Assembly (NCBI GenBank): GCA_964401355.1
Contig: CAYNYJ010000061.1
Coordinates: forward strand, 1-18,864
DNA length: 18,864 nucleotides
From: SZUA-152 sp964401355
GTDB taxonomy: Bacteria > Pseudomonadota > Gammaproteobacteria > SZUA-152
Direction of reading: 5' to 3'
A program made the position numbers and the translations under genes. Of this stretch, positions 7,553 to 15,954 are shown in pieces (positions within the stretch are counted from its first letter, which is position 1; every line of letters begins with the position of its first letter). The notes under the pieces were generated by a model. It was not told the origin of the DNA, made no database searches, and saw only the letters and a list, made by a program, of their open reading frames with translations.

Positions 7553-7624
7553 GTAGGAAGTGAAACGTGTCGCACTGGTCCACGGCGAGTCGCCAACTTG
7601 AACGACGGTTTTAGGATTAATGTG

Positions 7625-7840
7625 ATGAGCATAAAACGCAATCTCCACAACATTGACGTCATGGTGCGCACCCTGCTCGGTGCCGCACTGGTGTACATTT
7701 GTTTTATTGAAACCGGATACATTAGCAATGAGGTTGTGCGAGGCTTGCTAGGGCTGTTTGGTATCATCAACCTGTTTGCCGCCGCTCTGCGTTCTTGTCC
7801 AATTTACGCCCTTGCAGGCATCAGTACATTTCGACGATAG
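7625..7840 (+). CDS. DUF2892 / YgaP-type inner-membrane domain protein
   Basis: The start at 7625 is chosen over an upstream in-frame ATG at 7598 because AGGA (7613–7616) is 8 nt before it. The product has 71 residues. It shows the DUF2892 pattern: NIDVMVRTLLGAALV (9–23), two hydrophobic membrane spans (about 14–28 and 37–55) and a SCPIYALAGISTF C-terminus with the family's conserved CPxY. This domain is found fused to rhodaneses (YgaP) or free-standing; the free-standing form has no established function. It ends 22 bp before the GGDEF–EAL gene, so the two are probably cotranscribed. Confidence 0.85.
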   Translation: MSIKRNLHNIDVMVRTLLGAALVYICFIETGYISNEVVRGLLGLFGIINLFAAALRSCPIYALAGISTFRR

Positions 7841-7862
7841 CCACCGAGTCACTACGTAATCT

Positions 7863-9776
7863 ATGTCACTTCGTTACACGCTCATTCTGTCTTTCATCAC
7901 CACCAGTTTACTCATCGTGCTGGTAATCAGTGCCGTTGCGTATAACAGCGCACGAAATTACACTCGCCACAACGAACAAATATTAGTTCAGCAAGCGAAT
8001 CAACATCGCATCAGTATGATCAACCCGAATGTAACCAGCCCGGAGAAAATTCAGCGCTTGTTTACGATGAACAACAATGTCGACCAATTGCATTTCATTG
8101 TTGACCGTAAAACAAGGGAAGTCCTCACCGACAATATTGGCACTGATATCCTGACATTACAGAAAATGATAGCCAATAGCATCTATCTGGAAAAAAGCGA
8201 AAACACTATCCACATTAATGGTGAAGATTACCAGTGGGCAAGCAACCCCATTCCTAATACCTCATTCAACTTGATTAGTACCTTCCGAGAAAGTGAAAAT
8301 AATGCCGAAAAATTTCTCACATTTATCGGTAAGCCACTCGGCATTACCGTAATTATTGGCATTTTAATTGCCCTTTGGGCCTCCGCCATTTTCGGAAAAT
8401 TTTTACAAAAAATTGAAGAAAAATATGTATTACTAGAATTTCAGGCCAACCATGACCCACTAACACAACTCCCTAACAGGGATGCTATTAGTGGCATCAT
8501 CCAACAGGCAGTCGTTTCAGCTAAAGCCACAGATGAAAAACTGATATTTTGCCTCCTCGACATCAATGGCTTAAAAGAGATTAATGATTCTCTGGGACAT
8601 AAAAATGGTGATCTGTTACTAAACCAGATATCCGAAAAACTAAAACAAACCCTCCGCTCCTCTGACCATATCGGTCGCTATGGCGGTAGCAAATTTGCCA
8701 TTATTCTTAAACACACACAAACGACCAACATTGAAATTATCACCAACAAACTACTGGAAAATTTTGAGCCCATCTTCACTGTCAACGGCCACAATCTCTA
8801 TGTACGCGCCACTCTGGGCATTTCAACCTACCCTGAGCATGCGGATAACAGTCACGTACTGATCCAAAAAGCAGAAACGGCTCTGCATCAAGCGCAAAAA
8901 ATGGCCATTGATTTTACTGTATACGACGACAGCTTCGATAAAAACAGTGCCGAAAGACTGAAACTGACCCACGATCTGCGCAATGCTATCCATAACGAAG
9001 AACTTAAGCTTTTTTACCAACCACAATTGGATGTGCAAAGCGGCACGATCAAAAGTGTAGAGGCCTTAACTCGCTGGAATCACCCGGAACACGGCTTTAT
9101 CCCCCCAGACATCTTTATCGAAATTGCAGAACAAACAGGACTCATTCAACCGTTAACCGACTGGGTATTAAGAACCGCTATCGAACAATGTTCAACATGG
9201 CTTAAGATGGGCAAGTGCTTAACGGTATCGGTGAACTTGTCTGCTCGAAATTTGCACGATGAATCCCTGAGCTTGCAAATATCCAACCTGCTTAACTATT
9301 GGGGTATCGATCCGAGCCAGCTATGCCTGGAAATAACTGAAACGGCAATGATGACCGATCCGGAACATGCACGGGAATTATTGAATAGCCTGGATAAGCT
9401 CGGTGTTAGAATTTCCATTGACGATTTTGGAACGGGTTATTCATCGTTAAGCTATTTAAAACAATTGCCTGTTGACGAACTAAAGATCGACAAATCATTT
9501 GTCATAAACATGTCAACGGATGAAAGCGATGCTTCAATTGTGCGCGCTACCGTTAGCCTCGCACATGACTTGGGACTGGAGGTCGTAGCAGAAGGCGTAG
9601 AAGATCAACAGTCTCAAAATGAATTACAAAAACTCGGCTGTGAATTAATCCAAGGCTATCACTTCGCCAGACCGATGCCAGCCGCAGACCTTACGCCAAT
9701 ATTGCTGGGTGCTGAAGCCAGCAATGATGAACGCCAGCCCAAGATCCTCCCAACGCCCATTCGACCTAACAATTAA
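7863..9776 (+). CDS. Membrane-bound GGDEF–EAL protein with degenerate GGDEF and apparently intact EAL phosphodiesterase site
   Basis: This 637-residue inner-membrane signalling protein has a transmembrane span (7–27), a ~130-residue periplasmic sensor, a second span (~160–178), a GGDEF domain (~190–350) and an EAL domain (~370–615). The diguanylate cyclase signature reads RYGGSKF (272–278) instead of GGDEF, so cyclase activity is unlikely. The I-site RSSD (265–268) is kept exactly five residues upstream, so c-di-GMP binding may survive. The EAL domain keeps the catalytic set: E400 of EALTRW, N458, E490, D520–D521 of DDFGTG, K544, and E577/E580 of AEGVE. It should therefore hydrolyse c-di-GMP. 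There is no clear Shine–Dalgarno; the DUF2892 gene ends 22 bp upstream. Base composition is AT-richer than in lpoA or the FAD oxidase gene. Confidence 0.95.
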   Translation: MSLRYTLILSFITTSLLIVLVISAVAYNSARNYTRHNEQILVQQANQHRISMINPNVTSPEKIQRLFTMNNNVDQLHFIVDRKTREVLTDNIGTDILTLQKMIANSIYLEKSENTIHINGEDYQWASNPIPNTSFNLISTFRESENNAEKFLTFIGKPLGITVIIGILIALWASAIFGKFLQKIEEKYVLLEFQANHDPLTQLPNRDAISGIIQQAVVSAKATDEKLIFCLLDINGLKEINDSLGHKNGDLLLNQISEKLKQTLRSSDHIGRYGGSKFAIILKHTQTTNIEIITNKLLENFEPIFTVNGHNLYVRATLGISTYPEHADNSHVLIQKAETALHQAQKMAIDFTVYDDSFDKNSAERLKLTHDLRNAIHNEELKLFYQPQLDVQSGTIKSVEALTRWNHPEHGFIPPDIFIEIAEQTGLIQPLTDWVLRTAIEQCSTWLKMGKCLTVSVNLSARNLHDESLSLQISNLLNYWGIDPSQLCLEITETAMMTDPEHARELLNSLDKLGVRISIDDFGTGYSSLSYLKQLPVDELKIDKSFVINMSTDESDASIVRATVSLAHDLGLEVVAEGVEDQQSQNELQKLGCELIQGYHFARPMPAADLTPILLGAEASNDERQPKILPTPIRPNN

Positions 9777-9825
9777 ACCCTAACCTTCTCCATACATTCA
9801 AACAACGCACATTAAACTATATACA

Positions 9826-10545
9826 TTAAACAACAACGGGAATGCGTTTCATCAACCAGATTCCACTGATGTTGATATCCGCCTGATACGCCAAAGCCTC
9901 CACACCCACAGATAGTGCTGCTCGCAAAACCTTTCCATACTGCACATCGATATCGTCTGCGGGACGAAACTCATAACAATCATTACGCTGTACACAATAA
10001 AAAATCACCGCACGTCCCCCCGATGCAACCACAGTCATTAATTCTCGCAGATGTTTGGTGCCACGTATCGTCACCGCATCGGGAAACAAGGCCAGCCCCT
10101 GCCGCTCCAAGGTGACATTTTTTACTTCGACGTAACATCCAGGCATGTCGTGAGAATCATCCGGCTCCAGCAACAGGTCAATGCGACTACGTTCCTGCCC
10201 GTAACGAACTTCACGTCGAATAACCTTATAACCGGCCAACTCAGCTATCGCCCCGGACGCTATCGCCTCGGCCACCAGATTATTACTGCGCTGGGTATTA
10301 ATGCCACATAACACGCCCGGAGAAACCTCAACAATTTCCCAGCTGTAAGGATATTTCCGCTTGAGATTATCCGAGCGACTTAGCCACACGCGACTGCCCG
10401 GTGTACTACACCCTGTCATGGCGCCCGTGTTCGCGGTATGCGCCGTCATCACTTCGCCATTGGCAAGTTCCACGTCCAGCAAAAATCGTTTGTAACGCTT
10501 GACCAACCGGCCTTCGAGCAAGGTTTGTGAAAACTTCACGGACAC
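9826..10545 (-). CDS. sfsA: SfsA family sugar fermentation stimulation protein homologue
   Basis: SfsA is a conserved DNA-binding/nuclease-like protein first linked to maltose metabolism in E. coli; its precise function is unresolved. The 239-residue product aligns along its length with E. coli SfsA (234 residues). Landmarks are LVKRYKRFL (14–22), NTGAMTGC (39–46), KRKYPYSWE (~62–70), GQERSRIDLLLE, YVEVKNVTL and LFPDAVTIRGTKHLRELM. The start is GTG at 10543–10545 (a second GTG two codons on is also possible), with no strong ribosome binding site. It lies 76 bp downstream of htpG on the same strand and converges on the GGDEF–EAL gene. Confidence 0.95.
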   Translation of the reverse strand: MSVKFSQTLLEGRLVKRYKRFLLDVELANGEVMTAHTANTGAMTGCSTPGSRVWLSRSDNLKRKYPYSWEIVEVSPGVLCGINTQRSNNLVAEAIASGAIAELAGYKVIRREVRYGQERSRIDLLLEPDDSHDMPGCYVEVKNVTLERQGLALFPDAVTIRGTKHLRELMTVVASGGRAVIFYCVQRNDCYEFRPADDIDVQYGKVLRAALSVGVEALAYQADINISGIWLMKRIPVVV

Positions 10546-10621
10546 ATTTCACGGAACAGGTACACTAAATAAACTTAGCCTAGGGAAAATAAACAATCTA
10601 ACACGCAACATTGCCCAGCGA

Positions 10622-12526
10622 TTATTTTGCCATGCTTAACAACAACTCATTCATCCGCCTTACAAAAGTTGCGGGGTCTTCCAACTGACCCCCTTCGGCC
10701 AATAATGCTTGATCAAACAACACCTGCGTCAATTCAGTAAATTGTGTATCGTCACTGTCATTCTTCAGTTTGAGAACTAAAGGATGCTCGGGGTTTAATT
10801 CGAACACTGGCTTGCTGCCCGGAATATTCTGGCCCGCCGATTTCAAAATGCGCTCTAAATTTGCGCTCATGTCGGCTTCGCCAGAAACCAGGCAGGCTGG
10901 CGAGGTGGTTAAACGATGGGTAATGCGCACATCACTCACCGCATCACCCAATGTCTTTTTGACACGCGCAATAATATCTTCAAAAGCCTTACCGGTTTTT
11001 TCCTGTTCAGATTTTTCCGCCTCATCTTCCAAGCCACCCAGATTTAATTCCCCTTGGGCGACAGATTTAAATGACTTGCCGTCAAACTCGGTCAATGAAC
11101 TCATCATCCATTCATCGACTCGCTCTGACAACAACAACACTTCAATCTCTTTCTTACGAAAAATTTCCAGGTGTGGGCTGTTCTTCGCGGCGGAAAAACT
11201 TTCTGCAGTCACATAATAAATCGCTTGCTGATCATCTTTCATGCGACCCCGATAATCTTCCAGCGAAACATCCTGTGTTTCACTGTCTGTGTGAGTACTG
11301 GAAAACCGCAATAATTTAGCAATGTTCTCCTGATTCGAAAAATCCTCGCCTAGCCCTTCTTTCATAACACGACCGAATTCTTTCCAGAAAATGGCGTATT
11401 TCTCAGTGTCATTTTTCGCCATTTTCTCCAGCAATCCAAGGATCTTTTTGATTGAACCAGCACGGATATTATCAATCGCTTTATTATGCTGAAGAATTTC
11501 ACGCGACACATTCAAAGGCAGGTCACTGGAATCGATCACACCACGAATAAAACGCAAATAATGTGGCATCAGTTGATCGGCATCATCCATGATGAAAATA
11601 CGACGCACATACAATTTTATGCCGTGGCGCTGCTCTCTGTCCCACAGATCAAATGGTGCCCGAGCCGGAATATAGAGTAACGAGGTGTACTCATATTTTC
11701 CTTCAACGCGATTATGGGTGTACGTCAATGGCTCTTCAAAATCATGGGCGACGTGTTTATAAAATTCAGAATATTCCTCATCGGTAATTTCACTTTTGGG
11801 TCTCGCCCACAGTGCCGAAGCCCGATTGACAGTCTCCAGTTCTGCCTCTGCAGGCTTGTCCTTGTCATCACCAAAAAACGGCTTCTCCATAATAATGGGC
11901 AAAGTGATGTGATCAGAATATTTGCTGATAATATTGCGCAAGCGCATGTCTTCCAGAAATTCACTCGCATCCTCACGCAGGTGCAGTACCACTTCGGTAC
12001 CCCGTGCAGCCTGTTCAACGGTTTCCAGACTGTATTCACCCTCACCTGCCGATTCCCAACACACGCCATGTTCCGAACCCAGCCCGGCCCGGCGGGTCGT
12101 CAACGTGACTTTGTCCGCAACGATAAAGCAAGAATAAAAGCCCACGCCAAACTGGCCAATCAAATTGGCATCTTTTGCCTGATCACCAGTCAATGCCGAG
12201 AAAAATTGTGCGGTGCCGGATTTGGCGATGGTACCGATATGTTCAATAACTTCCTGGCGCGTCATGCCAATACCATTGTCACGAATAGTGATGGTACGCG
12301 CCTCTTTATCAAACCTTACATGAATACTGAATTCGGAATCGCCTTCAAACAGGGCATCATCGGAGAGCGCTTCAAAACGCAGCTTGTCGACCGCATCCGA
12401 ACCATTGGAAATAAGTTCGCGCAGGAAAATTTCTTTGTTGCTGTACAGTGAGTGAATCATCAGGTGCAGCAGTTGCTTCACCTCGGTCTGGAATCCCAAT
12501 GTCTCTTTGTGCGCTTCGACTGTCAT
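10622..12526 (-). CDS. htpG: Molecular chaperone HtpG (bacterial Hsp90)
   Basis: HtpG is the cytoplasmic Hsp90 homologue, an ATP-dependent dimeric chaperone. The ATG at 12526 is preferred over a GTG one codon upstream, because GGGAG (12536–12540) is 9 nt before it; that gives 634 residues against 624 in E. coli. The N-terminal GHKL ATPase domain shows ELISNGSDA (~37–45), RDNGIGM (~77–83) and GQFGVGFYSCF (~124–134). The middle domain carries LNVSREILQ, where the arginine is the conserved ATP-contacting residue, and the C-terminal domain dimerises. I found no convincing heat-shock sigma-32 promoter in the 252 bp upstream. sfsA follows on the same strand. Confidence 0.97.
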   Translation of the reverse strand: MTVEAHKETLGFQTEVKQLLHLMIHSLYSNKEIFLRELISNGSDAVDKLRFEALSDDALFEGDSEFSIHVRFDKEARTITIRDNGIGMTRQEVIEHIGTIAKSGTAQFFSALTGDQAKDANLIGQFGVGFYSCFIVADKVTLTTRRAGLGSEHGVCWESAGEGEYSLETVEQAARGTEVVLHLREDASEFLEDMRLRNIISKYSDHITLPIIMEKPFFGDDKDKPAEAELETVNRASALWARPKSEITDEEYSEFYKHVAHDFEEPLTYTHNRVEGKYEYTSLLYIPARAPFDLWDREQRHGIKLYVRRIFIMDDADQLMPHYLRFIRGVIDSSDLPLNVSREILQHNKAIDNIRAGSIKKILGLLEKMAKNDTEKYAIFWKEFGRVMKEGLGEDFSNQENIAKLLRFSSTHTDSETQDVSLEDYRGRMKDDQQAIYYVTAESFSAAKNSPHLEIFRKKEIEVLLLSERVDEWMMSSLTEFDGKSFKSVAQGELNLGGLEDEAEKSEQEKTGKAFEDIIARVKKTLGDAVSDVRITHRLTTSPACLVSGEADMSANLERILKSAGQNIPGSKPVFELNPEHPLVLKLKNDSDDTQFTELTQVLFDQALLAEGGQLEDPATFVRRMNELLLSMAK

Positions 12527-12778
12527 CACTCTGTGCTCCCCATACGAAATAGGCTATTTAAAAAGATAAAACTACTAAATACTGACTACTACACTGCTCG
12601 CTTTTCGTGTGCCGCAGTGAGGCAGCACATTGTGCCAAGTTATCAAGCGGCTGACCAGCTCACAGAAACCGTACGGGGCGGAGAACAAAATCAAAAATGG
12701 CAGCTCCCGCACCAGAATCATACCGGGACGTGAATAGAGGAGGAAAAGAAAAATAATCGCCGGAATAAATTGCGCGAC

Positions 12779-13306
12779 TTATATTTTCCGCGCAGCAATC
12801 TTGGCTTTCAATAAGAAGTGCCGGAAATTCTGCACCTGTTTTTCATTTTTGGGACAGAAGACCAAGGCAGCGCCATTATCTTCCACACGAACAACCTTTG
12901 CACACACTCGATAGTGTTTCGGCACTGGTCGCGTTCGCGCAAAGAATACCAATTCCACCTTGGTTTGCTGGGTGATGGGCAAATCCTCCGCAAACAGAAA
13001 TACCCCGTGCACTCCAATATTACTGGTGCGGCAACGAAACATGCCATCAAGATATTGTTCCTGAAAATGCACTTCGGTATCAAGTTCAAGCGTATGTCGA
13101 TGATCCGCGCGCTTATCGCGGCAACCGGTACCTCGCTGTTCGCCTGTTACACCACTGTCCTTTTGAGAGCCAGGATTCTTTTTTGCCCCTCGCCCGCCTT
13201 TGCCCGCTGCCTGAATATCCATAAATGCTAACATCATCCTTGTTGTCAGGCCGAATATGCTAGCTGGCTTTGCTAACAAAGACCAGCCCAGCCAAACGCC
13301 ATTCAC
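12779..13306 (-). CDS. PilZ-domain-like protein
   Basis: The longest reading frame is 175 residues, but the start is uncertain: in-frame ATGs at about 13237, 13234 and 13222 would give a shorter, more typical PilZ protein. None has a strong ribosome binding site (weak AAGG just upstream of the first two, weak GGAG for 13306). The PilZ features are RADHR (66–70, an RxxxR motif) and TSNIGVHGVFL (94–104), which fits the second motif (D/N)xSxxG except that the serine is replaced by glycine (N96, G98, G101). PilZ domains bind c-di-GMP via these two motifs. The N-terminal ~45 residues are lysine- and glycine-rich. A c-di-GMP effector role is inferred, weakened by the missing serine. Confidence 0.75.
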   Translation of the reverse strand: MNGVWLGWSLLAKPASIFGLTTRMMLAFMDIQAAGKGGRGAKKNPGSQKDSGVTGEQRGTGCRDKRADHRHTLELDTEVHFQEQYLDGMFRCRTSNIGVHGVFLFAEDLPITQQTKVELVFFARTRPVPKHYRVCAKVVRVEDNGAALVFCPKNEKQVQNFRHFLLKAKIAARKI

Positions 13307-13397
13307 TCCATCGATACTGTGGGCTACGATAATCTCACAATAGCAGCTATCAAACTGACAATGGCTGGCGTCACCCCATACTCAACCACTCGTGTCA

Positions 13398-13886
13398 TTA
13401 CTTTTTGGCGTACATTTGCCGGTAAGCTGCAGCCAGCGTTTTAGCTTCTTCCAGCTGTTTTGGCGATAAAAAATGGGCTGCTCTGGCCTTGGCATTGTGT
13501 TCCCGTCCACCCCGCATCCGGCTAGCGGTGTCCAACCACGCATAAGCTTGTACGTCATTTTGAGTAACACCGGCTCCCTTGAAGTACATGATGCCGACAT
13601 TCGCCACCCCAGCCTCATAACCACCTTCGGCAGCTTTTCGATACCAGGATAAGGCCTGTGGCAGATCGCGCTCTACGCCCTGGCCAATATGCAGCATAAC
13701 GGCGACCGCGGCCTGCGCATGAAGGATGCCTTTCTCTGCATCTTCCTTAAATTCCTTAAACGCCTGCGTAAAATCACCCTTGAGGATCGCAGTCTGTCCA
13801 GCCTGTATATCCGCCATTAGCGGACTACTGATTAATGCAAAAACACTCAGGACTAAAACAGGGAAAAACCTTTTTCTACAGTACAT
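13398..13886 (-). CDS. Exported Sel1-repeat protein
   Basis: The start at 13886 is preferred because GGTGA ends 5 nt upstream; the in-frame ATG at 13898 is an alternative, and the longest frame begins with TTG at 13916. From 13886 the product is 162 residues. It opens with a signal peptide (basic CRKR, then a hydrophobic core), with predicted cleavage after LMA, before DIQAGQ. At least two Sel1-like (SLR) helical repeats follow, with QALSWYRKAAEGGY and QAYAWLDTAS as the typical helix-B signatures. SLR proteins act as protein–protein interaction scaffolds in the periplasm or envelope. The partner is unknown; it ends 91 bp upstream of the PilZ gene on the same strand. Confidence 0.85.
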   Translation of the reverse strand: MYCRKRFFPVLVLSVFALISSPLMADIQAGQTAILKGDFTQAFKEFKEDAEKGILHAQAAVAVMLHIGQGVERDLPQALSWYRKAAEGGYEAGVANVGIMYFKGAGVTQNDVQAYAWLDTASRMRGGREHNAKARAAHFLSPKQLEEAKTLAAAYRQMYAKK

Positions 13887-14020
13887 ATTGCTCACCATCT
13901 CATAAACGATCCACAAACTACCGCGCTAGACAACAACTCACAACAACCTACAGACTAAAAACCCATATCGGCAGACACAGCTCAGAAGTTGAGCCGAAAA
14001 CAAGCAAGACAGAAGGGAAA

Positions 14021-14096
14021 TGGTGCCGACGCACGGACTCGAACCGCGAACCTACGCATTACAAGTGCGTTGCACTACCAATTGTGCTACGTCGGC
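14021..14096 (-). tRNA. tRNA-Thr (anticodon UGU), CCA encoded
   Basis: On the minus strand the 76-nt gene folds as a full cloverleaf. The acceptor stem is GCCGACG/CGTCGGC with discriminator A and an encoded CCA (14021–14023). The anticodon stem is CGCA/TGCG with loop CTTGTAA, which gives anticodon TGT. The T loop is TTCGAGT. It lies downstream of the birA–coaX–SPOR gene group, as thrU lies downstream of birA–coaA in E. coli. Confidence 0.96.
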
Positions 14097-14132
14097 AAAA
14101 CACATCTTTCAATGTGACAAATCAGGGGCGCC

Positions 14133-14161
14133 ATTGTAGTCATTTGCCCTATATTACGCAA
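14133..14161 (-). promoter_or_regulatory. Sigma-70 promoter for tRNA-Thr
   Basis: On the minus strand, TTGCGT (14156–14161) and TACAAT (14133–14138) are separated by exactly 17 bp. The discriminator is GC-rich (GGCGCC), the type seen at stringently controlled stable-RNA promoters. The 5' end of the tRNA is about 36 nt beyond the -10 box. Confidence 0.7.
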
Positions 14162-14268
14162 TCCATGTCCCGCGATAACAGCCACATAACACTGTCTACA
14201 TCACAACGGCCGATGCAGGTGCTGCGTCCATTTCATTTCTATTCTGGTATCGACCACAGGCCCAGCAT

Positions 14269-15060
14269 TTACTGGCATTTTCGTTGCGTCAAACTCGTTT
14301 TGGAAAATCCTTCGATCAGCTCCGTCAACGTGGCCACCGTCGCCGTTTGATCACCTGCTACGGACATGTCCAACCAAAACTGTTTGCTGACCCGGTATTG
14401 TGTTTCAAAAACAGGTTTCAAACCCAGTTTTTTGACCTGTTGAAAACGACCCTGCGCGGCCTGTTTACGATTGAACAGGCCCAAAGAAATCGCATGTTTA
14501 CGTGTGCCCTTGCCCATAATAAAAAGATCATTCACACCACGCTTTTGCATTTCACTCACTTTTCTTTTGGCCGCCTGGTAACTCTTGGAAGGGGGCAAAT
14601 ACACCCAATAACCTTTTGGCGTACGCTGGGATTCCTGACGATGCTCAACCCTAAGGCCCAAACCACTAATCTTGTCAGCGGCCCGGTTAGCGACGTCTGA
14701 CTGCGCAAATGGACCCAGGGTAAAACAGACCGATGCCGTCGATTTTTGCCATTGCTCTTTATCTTCGGGCTTTTTGTCGAACTCTTCAGGTTCTTGGGCA
14801 ATCACCGTGACCTTCGGTTCCTCTACCGCCGTTTCCAGTTCAGCCAGTTGACTATTGTTTGGTAGTGCTTTTTCACGCGTCGCGGAAGTCCGCACTCCTA
14901 CTCCCAAACCACGCTCTCTCAATAAAACCAGGGAATCGACCCCTGGGGGTAGGGTTAGCTGTTTGAGAATAAGCGGTGCTGGCGAACCCGCCATGTCCTC
15001 TGCCTGGAAATAAAAATATGCGGCATTCAACAACAAAAAAAACAGGAAAAGCGTTTTCAT
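14269..15060 (-). CDS. SPOR-domain membrane-anchored protein
   Basis: The 263-residue product has a short hydrophobic N-terminal anchor (3–20) and a proline- and glutamate-rich linker. A SPOR domain follows (~110–186): VCFTLGPFAQ, GYWVYLPPSKS and LFIMGKGTRKHAISLGLF. SPOR domains bind denuded glycan strands at the division septum. The start ATG at 15060 has only a weak ribosome binding site. It follows coaX by 78 bp on the same strand; birA–coaX–SPOR is a known gammaproteobacterial gene order. A cell-division role is inferred from the domain. Confidence 0.88.
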   Translation of the reverse strand: MKTLFLFFLLLNAAYFYFQAEDMAGSPAPLILKQLTLPPGVDSLVLLRERGLGVGVRTSATREKALPNNSQLAELETAVEEPKVTVIAQEPEEFDKKPEDKEQWQKSTASVCFTLGPFAQSDVANRAADKISGLGLRVEHRQESQRTPKGYWVYLPPSKSYQAAKRKVSEMQKRGVNDLFIMGKGTRKHAISLGLFNRKQAAQGRFQQVKKLGLKPVFETQYRVSKQFWLDMSVAGDQTATVATLTELIEGFSKTSLTQRKCQ

Positions 15061-15138
15061 GTCCAGGCAACCACACCACTGTAAACTACCGTTTTCATTA
15101 CATCTGTTTTCCCGTATTTATTGATGGTATAGACAGTT

Positions 15139-15954
15139 TCAGCTGCGGCAACATCCAGCGATGACCGCCAAACCCTTGAGCACCCAGTCAGGTTCGTATC
15201 TTGCCTTGGGCAGGCTGGACATCAGTTTTTCCGCATTCCCCCCGGTTAACACGCAGGCAGCCTGCTCACCCAGTTCATCCTGACACTGTTGCAACACGCG
15301 CTGCACCGCCCCTGTCAACGCGGCCAACACGCCAGCCTGCACGGCTTCGTTGGTACTGCGCACAGACAAAGGAGAACACTGCCCCCACTCGCCGGCGACA
15401 ATTGCGTCGGTATTTTCATACAGGCTTGCCATCATCATCGTCGCTCCGGGGACAATGATTCCCCCTGCGTGGTGACCGCGCGCTGTCAGTACATCCACGG
15501 TCAACGCTGTCCCACAATCAATAATACAGGTTGCGCTTTTGCTGGCATCGCTGAAATGTCGCGCCGCGACCAACGCCGCCCACCGGTCAGCGCCCAATTG
15601 CTCCGGCTGCCGATAGACACTCTGTACGCCAAAGGCATCTGCCTGCGCAATCACTGTGTCTATCGTCAGAGTCAAACTTTCCTGAACCTGGAGTGCCGCC
15701 AGACATTGGCGCAACGGAACATCCAGTTTCTCACCGGCAACGTTGCACAACAGCACATGGGTAATATCCCCCCGCGTCGCCAGCAAGCTACCCAGGGTAG
15801 CTACCATTTGAGAGGGTAAATTCAGCCAGTCATAACTCAAACTCCCCGGATGCAACAACACGAGTTGAGCTGGCGCGGGAGCCGACCGCTGGCCCGGCCC
15901 ACACAGCGCCCACTTGAGACGCGTATTGCCGGCATCCAGCAACAACGTCGTCAT
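15139..15954 (-). CDS. coaX: Type III pantothenate kinase
   Basis: CoaX catalyses the first step of coenzyme A synthesis, phosphorylating pantothenate, and is insensitive to feedback by CoA. The 271-residue product shows the family motifs LDAGNTRLKW (6–15), GADRWAALVAAR (121–132) and DCGTALTVD (146–154), within the ASKHA-type acetate/sugar kinase fold. The ATG overlaps the birA stop by four bases (ATGA, 15951–15954), indicating translational coupling. It takes the position that coaA (type I kinase) occupies next to birA in E. coli. Confidence 0.96.
   Translation of the reverse strand: MTTLLLDAGNTRLKWALCGPGQRSAPAPAQLVLLHPGSLSYDWLNLPSQMVATLGSLLATRGDITHVLLCNVAGEKLDVPLRQCLAALQVQESLTLTIDTVIAQADAFGVQSVYRQPEQLGADRWAALVAARHFSDASKSATCIIDCGTALTVDVLTARGHHAGGIIVPGATMMMASLYENTDAIVAGEWGQCSPLSVRSTNEAVQAGVLAALTGAVQRVLQQCQDELGEQAACVLTGGNAEKLMSSLPKARYEPDWVLKGLAVIAGCCRS

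Noticed and set aside
12541..12778. Sigma-32 heat-shock promoter for htpG
   Set aside because: A CTTGAT-like -35 is present on the minus strand near 12642–12647, but no CCCCAT-like -10 lies at an acceptable spacing.
13980..13994. Terminator after tRNA-Thr
   Set aside because: GCTCA-n5-TGAGC forms a 5-bp hairpin but has no following U-run on the minus strand.
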